NCBI GenBank assembly: GCA_035527515.1
Contig: DATLAJ010000141.1
Location: forward strand, 1-41,121
Source: a bacterium
GTDB lineage: Bacteria; B130-G9
Direction of reading: 5' to 3'
Length of the DNA: 41,121 nucleotides
The notes under the pieces: model-generated
What the model was told of the DNA's origin: nothing
What the model saw: the letters and a program-made list of their open reading frames with translations, nothing else
The model's database searches: none
Made by a program: the position numbers and the translations under genes
In this document: positions 1 to 7,918 of the stretch, piece by piece
Layout of the letters: each line of letters opens with the position of its first letter
Position numbering within the stretch: the stretch's first letter is position 1

Positions 1-1112
1 CGAGGCGTATCATAGGCGGCCACCCCAACTCGGTAGTGGGACTCCATCTGAGCGACTAGAACCGGCGTTTCCGTAACGTCGCCCACGTCGGTCTTCGAAG
101 CGTTTGCCAGCCACTGCTCCTCAGTAGTTCCCGGTTGCCAAGGCCCCGAGTACAGATAGTAGCCGGCAGCATCCGCAAGTGGCACTGCGTTCCACCTAAC
201 GACTATTGCATCTTCAGTCTGGACCGAGACGTCTCCGGGTCTCGCGGGAGGCGTCTGATCGGTCTCATTTCCCACCACAAACAACCTGTGTGTGGGTGAA
301 CTTGGGCGGTTCCCGTAGATGTCCACGACCCCAGTCGAGACCTCCAGACTCAAGAAACCGGGCTGAAGAGATGAATCCGGCGTGAACTCGACTCGCGTCA
401 GACTGTCATCATACTCGTAAGTACCCAGAATCCTCCCGGAGGGCTCGGCGTCGAGTGTTATGGTTTCCGCGTTGAGGGTGGACGCGTCCATGGGCGAATC
501 GAATGTTACGAAGAGGTGGTCATTCCCGGCCTTAAGGTTTGATATGGACTCGACCTGCACCGGCACGTCAACCACCGTGCGGATCATCGCGTTACCGCCG
601 TTACCACCCCATCCCGTATAATGGATCCCGTTCTCTGAATCCCAGTTCTTAGTGTAAACGGTAGTCCCCCCATTTGGCTCATAAGTCGTTCCAATGCCCG
701 GTTCCGGTGGCTTCGTGATCTCCGCGATGACCCAGAAGCCATCGCAGTCAACTTCTACCTGATATGGCAGAACGTAAGTGGCCCAGGAACGCGGCTTCAC
801 AGCCCCGATCGTAGCAACCTCGCAGAGCTCGACCTGGTCGAAGTCCACGATGTGAATCCGGAACTCAGCCGTGGAGTTGACGAACACGGATACCTCACGA
901 ACGAAACACGGGAAACCGGACGGCTCGAACTGCACGGCGAGACCTTGTGTCTGGAATGGATTCGCATAGGCCTCCCAGTAGGCCATGACCTGCCGCGGCC
1001 CGGCATCGTGAAGGAGCTCAACCCTCCCCGCGAGGCACACATCAGGTCCAAAGAAAAAGGCCGAAACCAAGAGCACCAGCCACAGTATAGTGTCAATGTC
1101 CCTATTGACCAT
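1..1112 (-). CDS. Secreted multidomain protein with Big_5-like and fibronectin III-like domains (partial, C-terminus beyond window)
   Basis: Reading the minus strand from an ATG at 1112 gives an uninterrupted frame of 370 codons that runs off the left edge. A strong Shine-Dalgarno site (AGGAGGT, within 1121-1128) lies 8 nt upstream and fixes the start. Residues 1-29 form a signal peptide (hydrophobic WLVLLVSAFFFG core, then CLA). Residues 30-180 look like an all-beta domain. Residues about 190-285 resemble the bacterial Ig-like Big_5 (SbsA) family, with an 'FDSPMDASTLNAETI' stretch typical of it. A Pro-rich linker leads to a fibronectin III-like domain (about 290-370; 'VVRWNAVP', 'YYLYSG', 'YRVGVAAYD'). 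It is exported and probably a surface or extracellular adhesive or scaffold protein; no catalytic residues are visible. It may be cotranscribed with the small gene at 1244-1615. I am confident that it is a gene and unsure of its role. Confidence 0.85.
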   Translation of the reverse strand, partial: MVNRDIDTILWLVLLVSAFFFGPDVCLAGRVELLHDAGPRQVMAYWEAYANPFQTQGLAVQFEPSGFPCFVREVSVFVNSTAEFRIHIVDFDQVELCEVATIGAVKPRSWATYVLPYQVEVDCDGFWVIAEITKPPEPGIGTTYEPNGGTTVYTKNWDSENGIHYTGWGGNGGNAMIRTVVDVPVQVESISNLKAGNDHLFVTFDSPMDASTLNAETITLDAEPSGRILGTYEYDDSLTRVEFTPDSSLQPGFLSLEVSTGVVDIYGNRPSSPTHRLFVVGNETDQTPPARPGDVSVQTEDAIVVRWNAVPLADAAGYYLYSGPWQPGTTEEQWLANASKTDVGDVTETPVLVAQMESHYRVGVAAYDTP

Positions 1113-1160
1113 TGAATCAGACCTCCTTATTCTCTCTTACAGCTGAATGTGTCGTTTGTT

Positions 1161-1184
1161 GCGGGGAGCCCGAAGACTCCCCGC
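1161..1184. terminator. GC-rich hairpin between two minus-strand genes
   Basis: 8-bp perfect arms (gcggggag / ctccccgc) around an 8-nt loop. It lies downstream of the 1244-1615 gene and just ahead of the RBS of the left-edge gene. There is no clear T-run on the minus strand, so it may be a weak terminator, an RNA processing site or an mRNA-stabilising stem. Confidence 0.4.
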
Positions 1185-1204
1185 AAATGTCTAGAGGGGG
1201 GCCC

Positions 1205-1228
1205 GGGCGGCGGCAACCGCCGCCGCCC
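1205..1228. terminator. Very GC-rich 10-bp-arm hairpin
   Basis: Perfect inverted repeat with arms gggcggcggc / gccgccgccc (minus-strand sense) and a 4-nt loop, 16 nt past the stop codon of the 1244-1615 gene. The position suits a transcription-end or attenuating stem for that gene. The tract after it is C-rich rather than U-rich, so intrinsic termination is uncertain. Confidence 0.45.
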
Positions 1229-1243
1229 GCCTACAGCGCCCCC

Positions 1244-1615
1244 TTATGGGCACTCATACACATAAGGCCCGCTCCCCTCCGTTTCGTCGTCATCGGTCCA
1301 CATCTCAAATGTGTAGGATCCCGCCGGCAGAGTCGCGTCATACTTGTAGTCGACGAGGATGCTCTGTTGTTGATCGATGTACATCATCCGATCCCCACCA
1401 TACAAGTCACCGTCTTTGTATACGTGCAGGTAGACCTCCGGAGCGCTCTCACCTGGCCCCTTAGCATACGTAACGTACCAATGGAACGGCGTGTCGTCTG
1501 CACAGCCCGAGGTGGGCAATACCATGCCATTGCCGTAAAACTCACCGGCAAAGACCAGGACGGCAAGGGCTACGATCAAGACAGACAGCCCGATAATCAC
1601 ATTTCGTCGCTTCAT
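1244..1615 (-). CDS. Small exported beta-rich protein of unknown function
   Basis: A 123-residue protein. The ATG at 1615 is preceded by a good AAGGAGA site about 7 nt upstream. The N-terminus (MKRR, then a hydrophobic stretch to residue 23 ending in VFAGEF) is a signal peptide or signal anchor. The rest is short and beta-rich ('FHWYVTYAKG', 'EVYLHVYKDGD', 'GSYTFEMWTDDD'), with alternating aromatic and hydrophobic residues like a single Ig-like sandwich. It has two cysteines, at about residue 38 and next to the C-terminus, which could form one disulfide after export. I do not recognise a family. It lies upstream of, and on the same strand as, another exported protein (131 bp gap with two hairpins), so a shared envelope role is possible. 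Confidence 0.7.
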   Translation of the reverse strand: MKRRNVIIGLSVLIVALAVLVFAGEFYGNGMVLPTSGCADDTPFHWYVTYAKGPGESAPEVYLHVYKDGDLYGGDRMMYIDQQQSILVDYKYDATLPAGSYTFEMWTDDDETEGSGPYVYECP

Positions 1616-2030
1616 TCGTGTATCTCCTTTTCTTGCGTTTCAGAAGCTCATTCGTGAACTCGCTGAATCATCTAGAATTGATTTCGATTTGCTTGCGAAA
1701 AAGTGAACGATGCGCGCTAGGAATACGGGTGGGTCTCGTGCGCGGTGGTATGCTGCCCCCCCCCAATAGAGAGGCCGGAGGGGCCCGGGTATGTCAGTAG
1801 TCAGGATTACGCGGCTGTTATCCTGCGATGGCAGTCGTCTGCTGCGAAACTCGCCTTCGTCCCCCATCTTCTCATCCTTCGGCGCTCCGAGACAGCGCCA
1901 ATTAACTTCGCGAGATTATTCGATAACGCTCACGAATAATCCCCAAGGCTCATATTTTAAGCCACGTTCAACCTCACAAAAAGCAATTTACTGATCTTAT
2001 TCTGCACAATTCAACACGTCTGTCAAGCTG

Positions 2031-2055
2031 TTTCCGCAAGGAGTTTTCGTAATCG
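2031..2055 (+). repeat. 25-bp repeat, copy 1
   Basis: tttccgcaaggagttttcg followed by taatcg is identical to 2528-2552. Here the left flank has no complementary arm, so this copy is only half of the hairpin seen at the second copy. Confidence 0.7.
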
Positions 2056-2169
2056 GTCGATGTTGTCGCTTTGATGCTCGCAGTCTGGGCTTGAATTAGG
2101 GGTCATGGGCTACAAAGCCTCAACAATCTGAGAATCGGCCTCGATGAAATTCGACGGCATTGCCTGAAT

Positions 2170-2196
2170 GCCCTGAAAGGGCAGAACGTGACATCG
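2170..2196 (+). repeat. REP-like palindromic repeat, partial copy
   Basis: The first hairpin (ccctgaaaggg) is followed by cagaacgtgac. This matches the first half of the fuller copies at 2230-2276 and 7701-7747 but lacks the second hairpin. Confidence 0.5.
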
Positions 2197-2229
2197 CACA
2201 TCGTAATGCCACCAAAACAGTCCTGAACG

Positions 2230-2276
2230 CCCTGAAGGGGCGGAACGTGAGTAGCCGCAGGTGCAACCTGCGGATC
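2230..2276 (+). repeat. REP-like double-hairpin repeat
   Basis: Hairpin 1 (ccctgaagggg) is followed by the conserved spacer 'cggaacgtgagtagcc' and then hairpin 2 (ccgcaggt / acctgcgg around a 4-nt loop). The same order recurs at 7701-7747 and, inverted, at 2371-2420. Confidence 0.6.
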
Positions 2277-2300
2277 GAAATGCGCGACAACCAAGAAATC

Positions 2301-2345
2301 CCTTCGCCATCCGCCAATCGCAAAGCGATTGGCGGATGGCGAAGG
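2301..2345. repeat. Perfect palindrome, 21-bp arms with 3-nt loop
   Basis: The arms at 2301-2321 and 2325-2345 are exact reverse complements separated only by 'aaa'. It does not sit next to a gene end and has no T-run. It is either a single-strand-origin-like or transposon-end structure, or a member of the local palindrome family; the sequence does not decide. Confidence 0.75.
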
Positions 2346-2370
2346 TAGCTAGGAGCAGCGTCGTCGGCTA

Positions 2371-2420
2371 GATACCCCGCGTTTCACACGGGGCTACTCA
2401 CGTGGCCCCCTTTCAGGGGA
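2371..2420 (-). repeat. REP-like double-hairpin repeat, inverted copy
   Basis: Read on the minus strand it has hairpin 1 (cccctgaaagggg), the spacer 'gccacgtgagtagcc', and hairpin 2 (ccccgtgtgaaacgcgggg). It is in opposite orientation to 2230-2276, making an inverted pair around the perfect palindrome at 2301-2345. Confidence 0.6.
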
Positions 2421-2512
2421 CTCAAGCAATAGGCACCAGAACTCAATCCCACCTTTCCCATACCCTGAAGCCCTTCATATAGCCACATTACCGGTCAACC
2501 AGCACAGGGGAA

Positions 2513-2548
2513 TACGAAAACTCCTGGTTTCCGCAAGGAGTTTTCGTA
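2513..2548. repeat. 13-bp-arm hairpin containing the second 25-bp repeat copy
   Basis: Arms tacgaaaactcct (2513-2525) and aggagttttcgta (2536-2548) are perfect complements with a 10-nt loop. The right arm and loop are the same 25-bp sequence as 2031-2055. Confidence 0.65.
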
Positions 2549-2759
2549 ATCGTACCTGGACCTGCTGTGCTGAAGACGTTCTTCGTGCTTCCCTGAAAGT
2601 GCTGAACATAGCCCCGTGGATGGGCTGTTCGACCCCCTTTTAAGATCGCGAGGATACCGACGTGAACGGATTCCGCAGGTTGCACCTCGTCGTCGAGGTG
2701 CGGAAACTTCTGATGAATGTGCATGGTGAGTCTATTGATGCACGCCGCCCTGGGCTGAT

Positions 2760-2957
2760 ATGCTCCCTGACGTCATGCACAGTCAATTGCGCAAGGAGAA
2801 CATCCGAAACGCGCCGCAGACGCGCCTGCATCCGGTCCTGCACTGGCTTCGGAGGTCTCTAAAATTCGCCGCCGCACTGGTGCTGATCCCGCCGGTCCTG
2901 CTCGGCGTTCTGGTGTTTTTCTCAGCTTGGAAGGCGATCGCCAAATGGCGCCGATAG
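2760..2957 (+). CDS. Possible small single-span membrane protein
   Basis: A 65-codon frame ending 10 nt before the next gene's GTG. Residues about 35-56 (FAAALVLIPPVLLGVLVFFSAW) are a convincing membrane helix flanked by basic residues (RRSLK before, KAIAKWRR after). This polarity is typical of small inner-membrane proteins. The ATG at 2760 is the first start after an in-frame stop, but the Shine-Dalgarno site is weak. Close spacing to the 2968 gene suggests translational coupling if real. No family is recognised. It could be a chance frame, so confidence is low. Confidence 0.35.
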   Translation: MLPDVMHSQLRKENIRNAPQTRLHPVLHWLRRSLKFAAALVLIPPVLLGVLVFFSAWKAIAKWRR

Positions 2958-2967
2958 GTTTCTATAA

Positions 2968-4635
2968 GTGGCGGCCATGGTCCAGCCTGGCTCAAGCCGT
3001 GCGCGGGCTCGCAATTCTCTGCGAAGCACGGCCAAAGGCGGAACTGAGGCTTCAATGAGGCCCCTCGCAACCTACGTCGGCGTCTTTGCATGGATGGCTC
3101 TCGCGCAGGCTTTACTGCCGATCTATAACACGCTCCCCGACCTGCTGCTATTCACCGCGGCGCTCGTCCCCGGCGTCGTCATGCTCGCCCGAAGGCGTGT
3201 CAGAGACCGTCTCTCGGCGCTCGGCATCGCGCTCTCAGCCATGGCGCTTGTCTATCGGTTCGCAAACAGGCTTTTCGGGCTTATCGAATGGGACGGGCAT
3301 GCCGCCATCAGGCTGCTCTGCCTCGCTCACCTGGCGGCGTTCGTGCTGGCCTTGCTCCTGACGTTCGCCGTCTTCTCGCACCGTGGATTCAGAATCCGCC
3401 TCGCATCAGCCCTCTCTTTTGGCCTTTTGCTCATTCTCAGTGCGGGCATCGCCGCCCCGGACTCTGCCGTTGATGTCCAGATAAAGCTCGCAATCGGGAA
3501 CGGCATCCAGGCGAGGCGCCAAGTTGAGGCGCTCGCAGGATTCTGGGGTGATGCTCGCGGCGGCGCAGAGCTCGACCGCGCGGTTCGCTCCTGTGCTCGC
3601 TCTGGGCTGTTGAGCCTGCCTCGGCTCCAGCTCAAGAGTCTCTCTGAGCGCTTTTTTGACAGCCCATTCGCCGACGACGCCAGACTAGTTGCGGAAGTCC
3701 TTCTGGGGCCGAAATCGGAGCGACAGGCGCTCGCCGACCTTGAGCAGGAGCTGCTCTCTCGGAGGTTTGACTTTCACGTCGAGAGCTGGACGGCGATTGC
3801 GCTCAGGCCCTGGCGGCGGCTTTTCCGCACGCAATTCGTATCTAATGCAATGCTGCTTGCCATCGCTAAACGCAGAACACAGGCGGGCCAGCTTGCGGAC
3901 GCCGAGGCGGCGCTCAATGCCTTGATAACCTCCAGAAACGCCCCCTACGGCGCCATGGCGGTTGGGCTTGTGCTGGACATATATGACGGAGAACTGGGCG
4001 ACGTCGAGGGTGGGCTGCTCTTCGTAAGCCAACTGCTGGACGCTGCTGCTGAGTATGCCTTCCTGCCAGCCGCCCAAGACGCCATGGGACGCTTGAGCGA
4101 TGACACGCGAGCGCGGGTGTCCGCAATTGCGTCGAGCAGTCGAGACGATCAGACCAGGGCTTTAGCTCATCTGAGGCTTTTTTTCTTGGCCAAACGCTGC
4201 TCGAACGATGCGAGCGCTCTGTCCCAGTTAGATGCGGCCTTGCGGCTTTCCAGAGGGAAGCTGGCGAGGGTCTGCCTCGGCCTCATGCTCTACGAGGAGG
4301 CGCAGCGAGCGGGCGGCGCAGAAGGCCTCAGCCTGGCCAGGGTCGGGCTCGAGCTCTGCGACGGCCTTGCGCCTCCCTTCCTTCTGCTTGCCTCGCAAGT
4401 TGCGGCGCGGGGAGAGAACTTTGAGGTCTCTGAGGTCGCCCTCCGCAGGCTCATCACGCTCCACCCCAAGAGCATATTCTGGGATGAGGGACTCCGCCAG
4501 CTCGTCGCGCTATTGGACGCCCAGGGGAGACAGGATGAGGCCAATGACATTATATTGACCAATCTGACTCAGTTGGACCTTTTGTCCGACCACGACTTGG
4601 CGAGGCGCGGAGCCAAACTGCTCCGGCGGCGTTGA
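2968..4635 (+). CDS. Membrane-anchored helical-repeat (TPR-like) protein of unknown function
   Basis: 555 codons from a GTG at 2968. The ATG at residue 30 (3055) is a credible alternative start because it immediately precedes the first membrane helix. Four or five hydrophobic helices follow (roughly residues 36-52, 57-74, 83-97, 116-136 and 146-163), with 'RRRVRDR' as a cytosolic-side loop. From about residue 170 to the end the protein is a soluble alpha-helical array rich in Ala and Leu ('AEAALNALI', 'ALSQLDAALRLS', 'FEVSEVALRRLITLHP'), resembling degenerate TPR repeats. Such proteins usually act as envelope scaffolds, but no specific partner can be named. It stands alone apart from the small ORF upstream, and a tandem repeat follows 36 bp after its stop. 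Confidence 0.8.
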   Translation: MAAMVQPGSSRARARNSLRSTAKGGTEASMRPLATYVGVFAWMALAQALLPIYNTLPDLLLFTAALVPGVVMLARRRVRDRLSALGIALSAMALVYRFANRLFGLIEWDGHAAIRLLCLAHLAAFVLALLLTFAVFSHRGFRIRLASALSFGLLLILSAGIAAPDSAVDVQIKLAIGNGIQARRQVEALAGFWGDARGGAELDRAVRSCARSGLLSLPRLQLKSLSERFFDSPFADDARLVAEVLLGPKSERQALADLEQELLSRRFDFHVESWTAIALRPWRRLFRTQFVSNAMLLAIAKRRTQAGQLADAEAALNALITSRNAPYGAMAVGLVLDIYDGELGDVEGGLLFVSQLLDAAAEYAFLPAAQDAMGRLSDDTRARVSAIASSSRDDQTRALAHLRLFFLAKRCSNDASALSQLDAALRLSRGKLARVCLGLMLYEEAQRAGGAEGLSLARVGLELCDGLAPPFLLLASQVAARGENFEVSEVALRRLITLHPKSIFWDEGLRQLVALLDAQGRQDEANDIILTNLTQLDLLSDHDLARRGAKLLRRR

Positions 4636-4671
4636 CGCGCCCCGGATGCCCCTCGCACTGGGGAATGAGCT

Positions 4672-5391
4672 GCCCGGCATCGAATCGCCTCCGGCGATGA
4701 GGCGTGCAGGGTCTCGGAGCTCCTTCCTCCGAATCACTGCGTTTTAACGCGGTGATATAGATACCTCTAATTATACTAACACCCGACTTTATTCGGGCGG
4801 CCTGAGGATGGGAGGCATTTGTCTCCTCCCTCCCCAGGACCCTGATCTGAAGAGGAAAGAGGGGATGTGTGTGACGGCCCCAATTCCCCCGAATGAATTC
4901 GGGGGCTAGTATTATAGTAGCCCTTCTGGATCGCCTCGACTAAAGTCGGGCGATGGCTGGAGTCATCAATTCATCGCGTATCGCAGATCGCGACGACTGT
5001 TGCCTGCTTCTTCAGTAGATAGTAACGCCCGGCATCGAATCGCCTCCGGCGATGAGGCGTGCAGGGTCGCTGGGCTCCTTCCTCCGAATCACCGCGTTTC
5101 AACGCGGTGATGTAGATAGCTCTAATTATACTAACACCCGAAGTTATTCGGGTGGCCCTGGAGATGGCTCCGCGACTCCCCCTTCCTCCCCAAAACCCTG
5201 ATCTGAAGAGGAAAGAGGGGATGTGTGTGACGGCCCCAATTCCCCCGAATGAATTCGGGGGCTAGCATTATAGTAGCCCTTCTGGATCGCCTCGACTAAA
5301 GTCGGGCGATGGCTGGAGTCATCAATTCATCGCGTGTCGCAGATCGCGACGACTGTTGCCTGCTTCTTCAGTAGATAGTAACGCCCGGCAT
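4672..5391. repeat. 355-bp tandem direct duplication (two copies)
   Basis: 4672-5026 and 5027-5382 are near-identical copies (offset 355/356 bp). A 9-bp sequence, gcccggcat, occurs at each boundary (4672, 5027, 5383). The right copy overlaps the last codons and stop of the 5368-7500 gene, and the left copy carries a detached replica of those codons. Each unit holds several palindromes: a caccgcgtt/aacgcggtg stem (in the right copy), a cacccgaa/ttcgggtg stem and a cccccgaat/attcggggg stem. Differences are few and mostly scattered near 4790-4850 versus 5145-5200, so the duplication is recent. Microhomology at the joints suggests slippage or unequal recombination. Confidence 0.9.
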
Positions 5392-7500
5392 GCCATCAAT
5401 GCGCCAGAACAGTTTCTGCGCTTCCTGTCCGGGCGGGTATTCAAGCGAAGTGATGGCCATCGAGACGACCATTCCAATCAAACCAGACGGATGCCTGATG
5501 GGGCTGGAAAGCCCGATGATCGCGCGCGGGTAATCGTAGTATCTCGCCCAATTCGCCACATTCTGGACAGTGTTCAGGCTCTCATGCGCTTGGCGCCTCA
5601 GCTTGTTCGGTAGAAGCTGCAACTTAACCATGTCAGCAAGGCCAGTTCCAGCTACTCGGCGTGAATAAAGGACCTCCAGTCGAACGTCAGAGGCCTCTGC
5701 GCTTCGCGTAACCCTGGCCGCGCCGACAACGAGCTGTGGGGGAGTCCCCATGATCTTGGGTATGTATTGGAAATACTCCGGCAACCTCATCGGCAGGGGC
5801 ATTACGCCGGCCCAGGCGTATATGTCTGCGCCGTGATTAGGCTGCGTGTCTGGAAACGACGAGGCCTTCAGGAAGTTGAGTTCTGGAGGGTTTTCCGGTA
5901 GGAGGATGTTCAAAGCGCGCTGGTCGTTCTCAGTCAGACCTGCGGAGCAGTAGTACCAAGAACCGATGGGATAGGATGGGAAGCTGCTAAGTCCACGGCA
6001 GAGGAGTGCGATAACGATGAGAAGCGAGTAGCTGGCCACTCTTAGCGTCCGTCCCCTGAGTGCAAGAGCGAAGCGCTCCGCCGGTTTCTTGAACGTGAGA
6101 ACCACAAGCAGCAGCGCCAATGTTATGGCAATGCCATAGCGATATGGCAGCAGAAACTGTATAATAATGGAGGCGAGGCGTTCTTTCCCGGGTAAGCGAC
6201 ACCCAACGAAAGCCGTGAGGGCGAAGACAAATGATGCGCCGACTAGGGTGAACCTGATGCTGCGCCTCAGGTCGCGTCGCCGTGTGAAGAAAGCCAGGCA
6301 CGCCAAAACGGCAACAATTATCACTGACTGTAGGTCTAGTTTTGGCTCCGAGATCGGCCCAGAGGTCCAAACGATAAATCCAAAATCAGGGCCGAGCAGA
6401 ATAACGGCAACAAGTCCGGCCAGCACCCAGAATCGCGCCATCCGAAACCAGGGTCTAGCCAATTGTTCGCCCTTTGGAAGGACACGGAGACTGAGCACCA
6501 ACGCCACGAGCAGTGCAGCGAAGGCAAGTGTTAGATAATTGGTGAGATATGCAGTAAAATGGACTGGCTGTGGCGGATGGAGAGATGCGAACCACCCGAG
6601 AGGCAGGACAAACTGAAGGACGATCATCGCGCTAAGGACGTTGCCGAACAGTTCTCTCGGGCGCTCGGCGATCTCACTTTGCGGCGCTCGGTTGAACAGG
6701 CAAATTGCGAGCAGCAGCGCTTGGATGAGCGGTAGGATGTTGTTCTGGCCAAGCTCCGGTACGGCCCGCGTTGCGAGAATCAGCATGGAGCCAAACACGA
6801 CGAGCAAGACGAAATCCCAGCGCTTGAAGTAGCGAGCGCCCTTGAGGTCCGGCTCGGGGCTCTCCTGAGTCGCCTTCAGCGCCTCGCGAGTGGGCAGGAG
6901 AAAGCCAACGCCGGCTGGGATGCCGAGAATCAGAAGCTGGACGACGAGCCAGCCAAGCGACGTCTGAGGCGGGAAATCAACTACCCAGAGTAACGAGGCG
7001 CAGCCAAGAGCAATGACGAAGCCGGACGCTTTTACAGCGGTTTCTGATCTGCGCATTGGCAAGCGACCCGAGTCCCGGCTCTTGAAGCTTGAGAGTGATA
7101 GGATGAAGAGCGCTGCGCCGACGATTGCGAGGACTGCTGTCCAGATGATTGCGACGCCGCTTGAGATTGGCAAGCGACTAAGGTCGATGGCGGCCACGAC
7201 CAGACAGAGCGCGGCCACAGCGGACCAAAGAGCTCCCCATACGCGGCCAGCTCTTAGCAGCATAGCGCCGAAGCCCCTTCTGGCAAACTGTTTCCCGTAG
7301 CTCATGGCGAGGCTTAAAAGCAGGAATCCCAGCCCAAAGAACGCTAGGTCGGACAGGAAATGCCCGGCGTTCACCTGAGCCCAGTTGAAACGGAGCAGGC
7401 TGGCTGAGACCTGCTGAAGGGGGGTAAACGTCGAGTTTGCGGCCAGCTTGGAAAATAAGGGTATCTTGCTTGCAAACAGCGATTGCCCAGTAGGAAACAT
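5368..7500 (-). CDS. Polytopic membrane protein with C-terminal soluble domain, function unknown
   Basis: 710 residues from the ATG at 7500, with GAGG 6 nt upstream. About 14 hydrophobic segments are visible between residues 50 and 510 (for example 'FFGLGFLLLSLAM', 'VAIIWTAVLAIVGAALFIL', 'LVVQLLILGIPAGVGFLL', 'ILPLIQALLLAICLF', 'GIAITLALLLVVLTF'), with short charged loops. Residues about 510-710 are soluble ('YFQYIPKIMG', 'DVRLEVLYSRR', 'VANWARYYDYP') and probably face outside. No catalytic motif of exosortases, O-antigen ligases or glycosyltransferases could be identified, so no function is assigned, although the layout recalls large envelope polysaccharide or lipid-handling proteins. The final codons lie inside the tandem duplication at 4672-5391, so the native C-terminus is retained in the copy nearest the gene. 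Confidence 0.85.
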   Translation of the reverse strand: MFPTGQSLFASKIPLFSKLAANSTFTPLQQVSASLLRFNWAQVNAGHFLSDLAFFGLGFLLLSLAMSYGKQFARRGFGAMLLRAGRVWGALWSAVAALCLVVAAIDLSRLPISSGVAIIWTAVLAIVGAALFILSLSSFKSRDSGRLPMRRSETAVKASGFVIALGCASLLWVVDFPPQTSLGWLVVQLLILGIPAGVGFLLPTREALKATQESPEPDLKGARYFKRWDFVLLVVFGSMLILATRAVPELGQNNILPLIQALLLAICLFNRAPQSEIAERPRELFGNVLSAMIVLQFVLPLGWFASLHPPQPVHFTAYLTNYLTLAFAALLVALVLSLRVLPKGEQLARPWFRMARFWVLAGLVAVILLGPDFGFIVWTSGPISEPKLDLQSVIIVAVLACLAFFTRRRDLRRSIRFTLVGASFVFALTAFVGCRLPGKERLASIIIQFLLPYRYGIAITLALLLVVLTFKKPAERFALALRGRTLRVASYSLLIVIALLCRGLSSFPSYPIGSWYYCSAGLTENDQRALNILLPENPPELNFLKASSFPDTQPNHGADIYAWAGVMPLPMRLPEYFQYIPKIMGTPPQLVVGAARVTRSAEASDVRLEVLYSRRVAGTGLADMVKLQLLPNKLRRQAHESLNTVQNVANWARYYDYPRAIIGLSSPIRHPSGLIGMVVSMAITSLEYPPGQEAQKLFWRIDGMPGVTIY

Positions 7501-7700
7501 TCCTTACCTCATTCATAGGCCCATCACTGGGGCGCATAATACTTGCACACTCGACTAGAGCGAGCATTATTCATAAAAATACCGTCAGTTGAGGTGCGTG
7601 TCAACTGGCGGGCATTGAGGAGTTTCCTCATTCTATCTTGGAGTGGTTCATGGCGCCGTTTTCGGTTCCGGCGCTTGGCAGCTGCTACGAATCCGCGAAT

Positions 7701-7747
7701 CCCCTGAAAGGGGATAATGTGAATAGCCGTGGGTGCAAACCCACGGA
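7701..7747 (+). repeat. REP-like double-hairpin repeat
   Basis: Hairpin 1 (cccctgaaagggg), spacer 'ataatgtgaatagcc', then hairpin 2 (ccgtgggt / acccacgg around gcaa). It has the same layout as 2230-2276. Confidence 0.65.
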
Positions 7748-7845
7748 TCAGGAACGGCGAAAAACACCTTCCAGCCCTGAAGGGGCTGCACAACGTCCGT
7801 GCGCCTCATAATTGTTCGACCCCTCCAGGGTCGGGGACGTGTGTG

Positions 7846-7918
7846 GGGCCAGATTCCGTAGGCTGGGCCTTCGGCCGGCGCCTACGGCTACTATTGTGGC
7901 CCCCCTGCGGGGAGCCGA
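7846..7918 (-). repeat. REP-like repeat, inverted diverged copy
   Basis: Read on the minus strand: a ccccgcagggg stem, the spacer 'gccacaatagtagcc', and a long second stem ccgtaggc / gcctacgg (arms 7846-7853 and 7870-7877) with an internal ggcc/ggcc pairing. The order of parts matches the other copies, while hairpin 2 is longer and different in sequence. Confidence 0.5.

Larger units (their letters stand above)
1616..2759. other. Gene-poor intergenic region with palindromic repeats
   Basis: About 1.1 kb with no convincing gene on either strand. Short frames here coincide with palindromes. Its contents are two copies of a 25-bp repeat (2031-2055, 2528-2552), three members of a double-hairpin repeat family (2170-2196, 2230-2276, and 2371-2420 inverted), a perfect 45-bp hairpin (2301-2345) and a 13-bp-arm hairpin (2513-2548). 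Nothing recognisable was seen in 1640-2030 or 2553-2759. Confidence 0.7.

Noticed and set aside
2160-2348. Overlapping short frames on both strands in the repeat region
   Set aside because: They translate the REP-like hairpins and the perfect palindrome; openness is a by-product of the repeats.
2170-2420. Considered as a CRISPR array
   Set aside because: The repeats are not evenly spaced, are in both orientations, vary in sequence, and no cas gene is present.
5368-7500. Considered an exosortase or O-antigen ligase
   Set aside because: The expected catalytic residues and motif spacing could not be seen; only general topology is similar.
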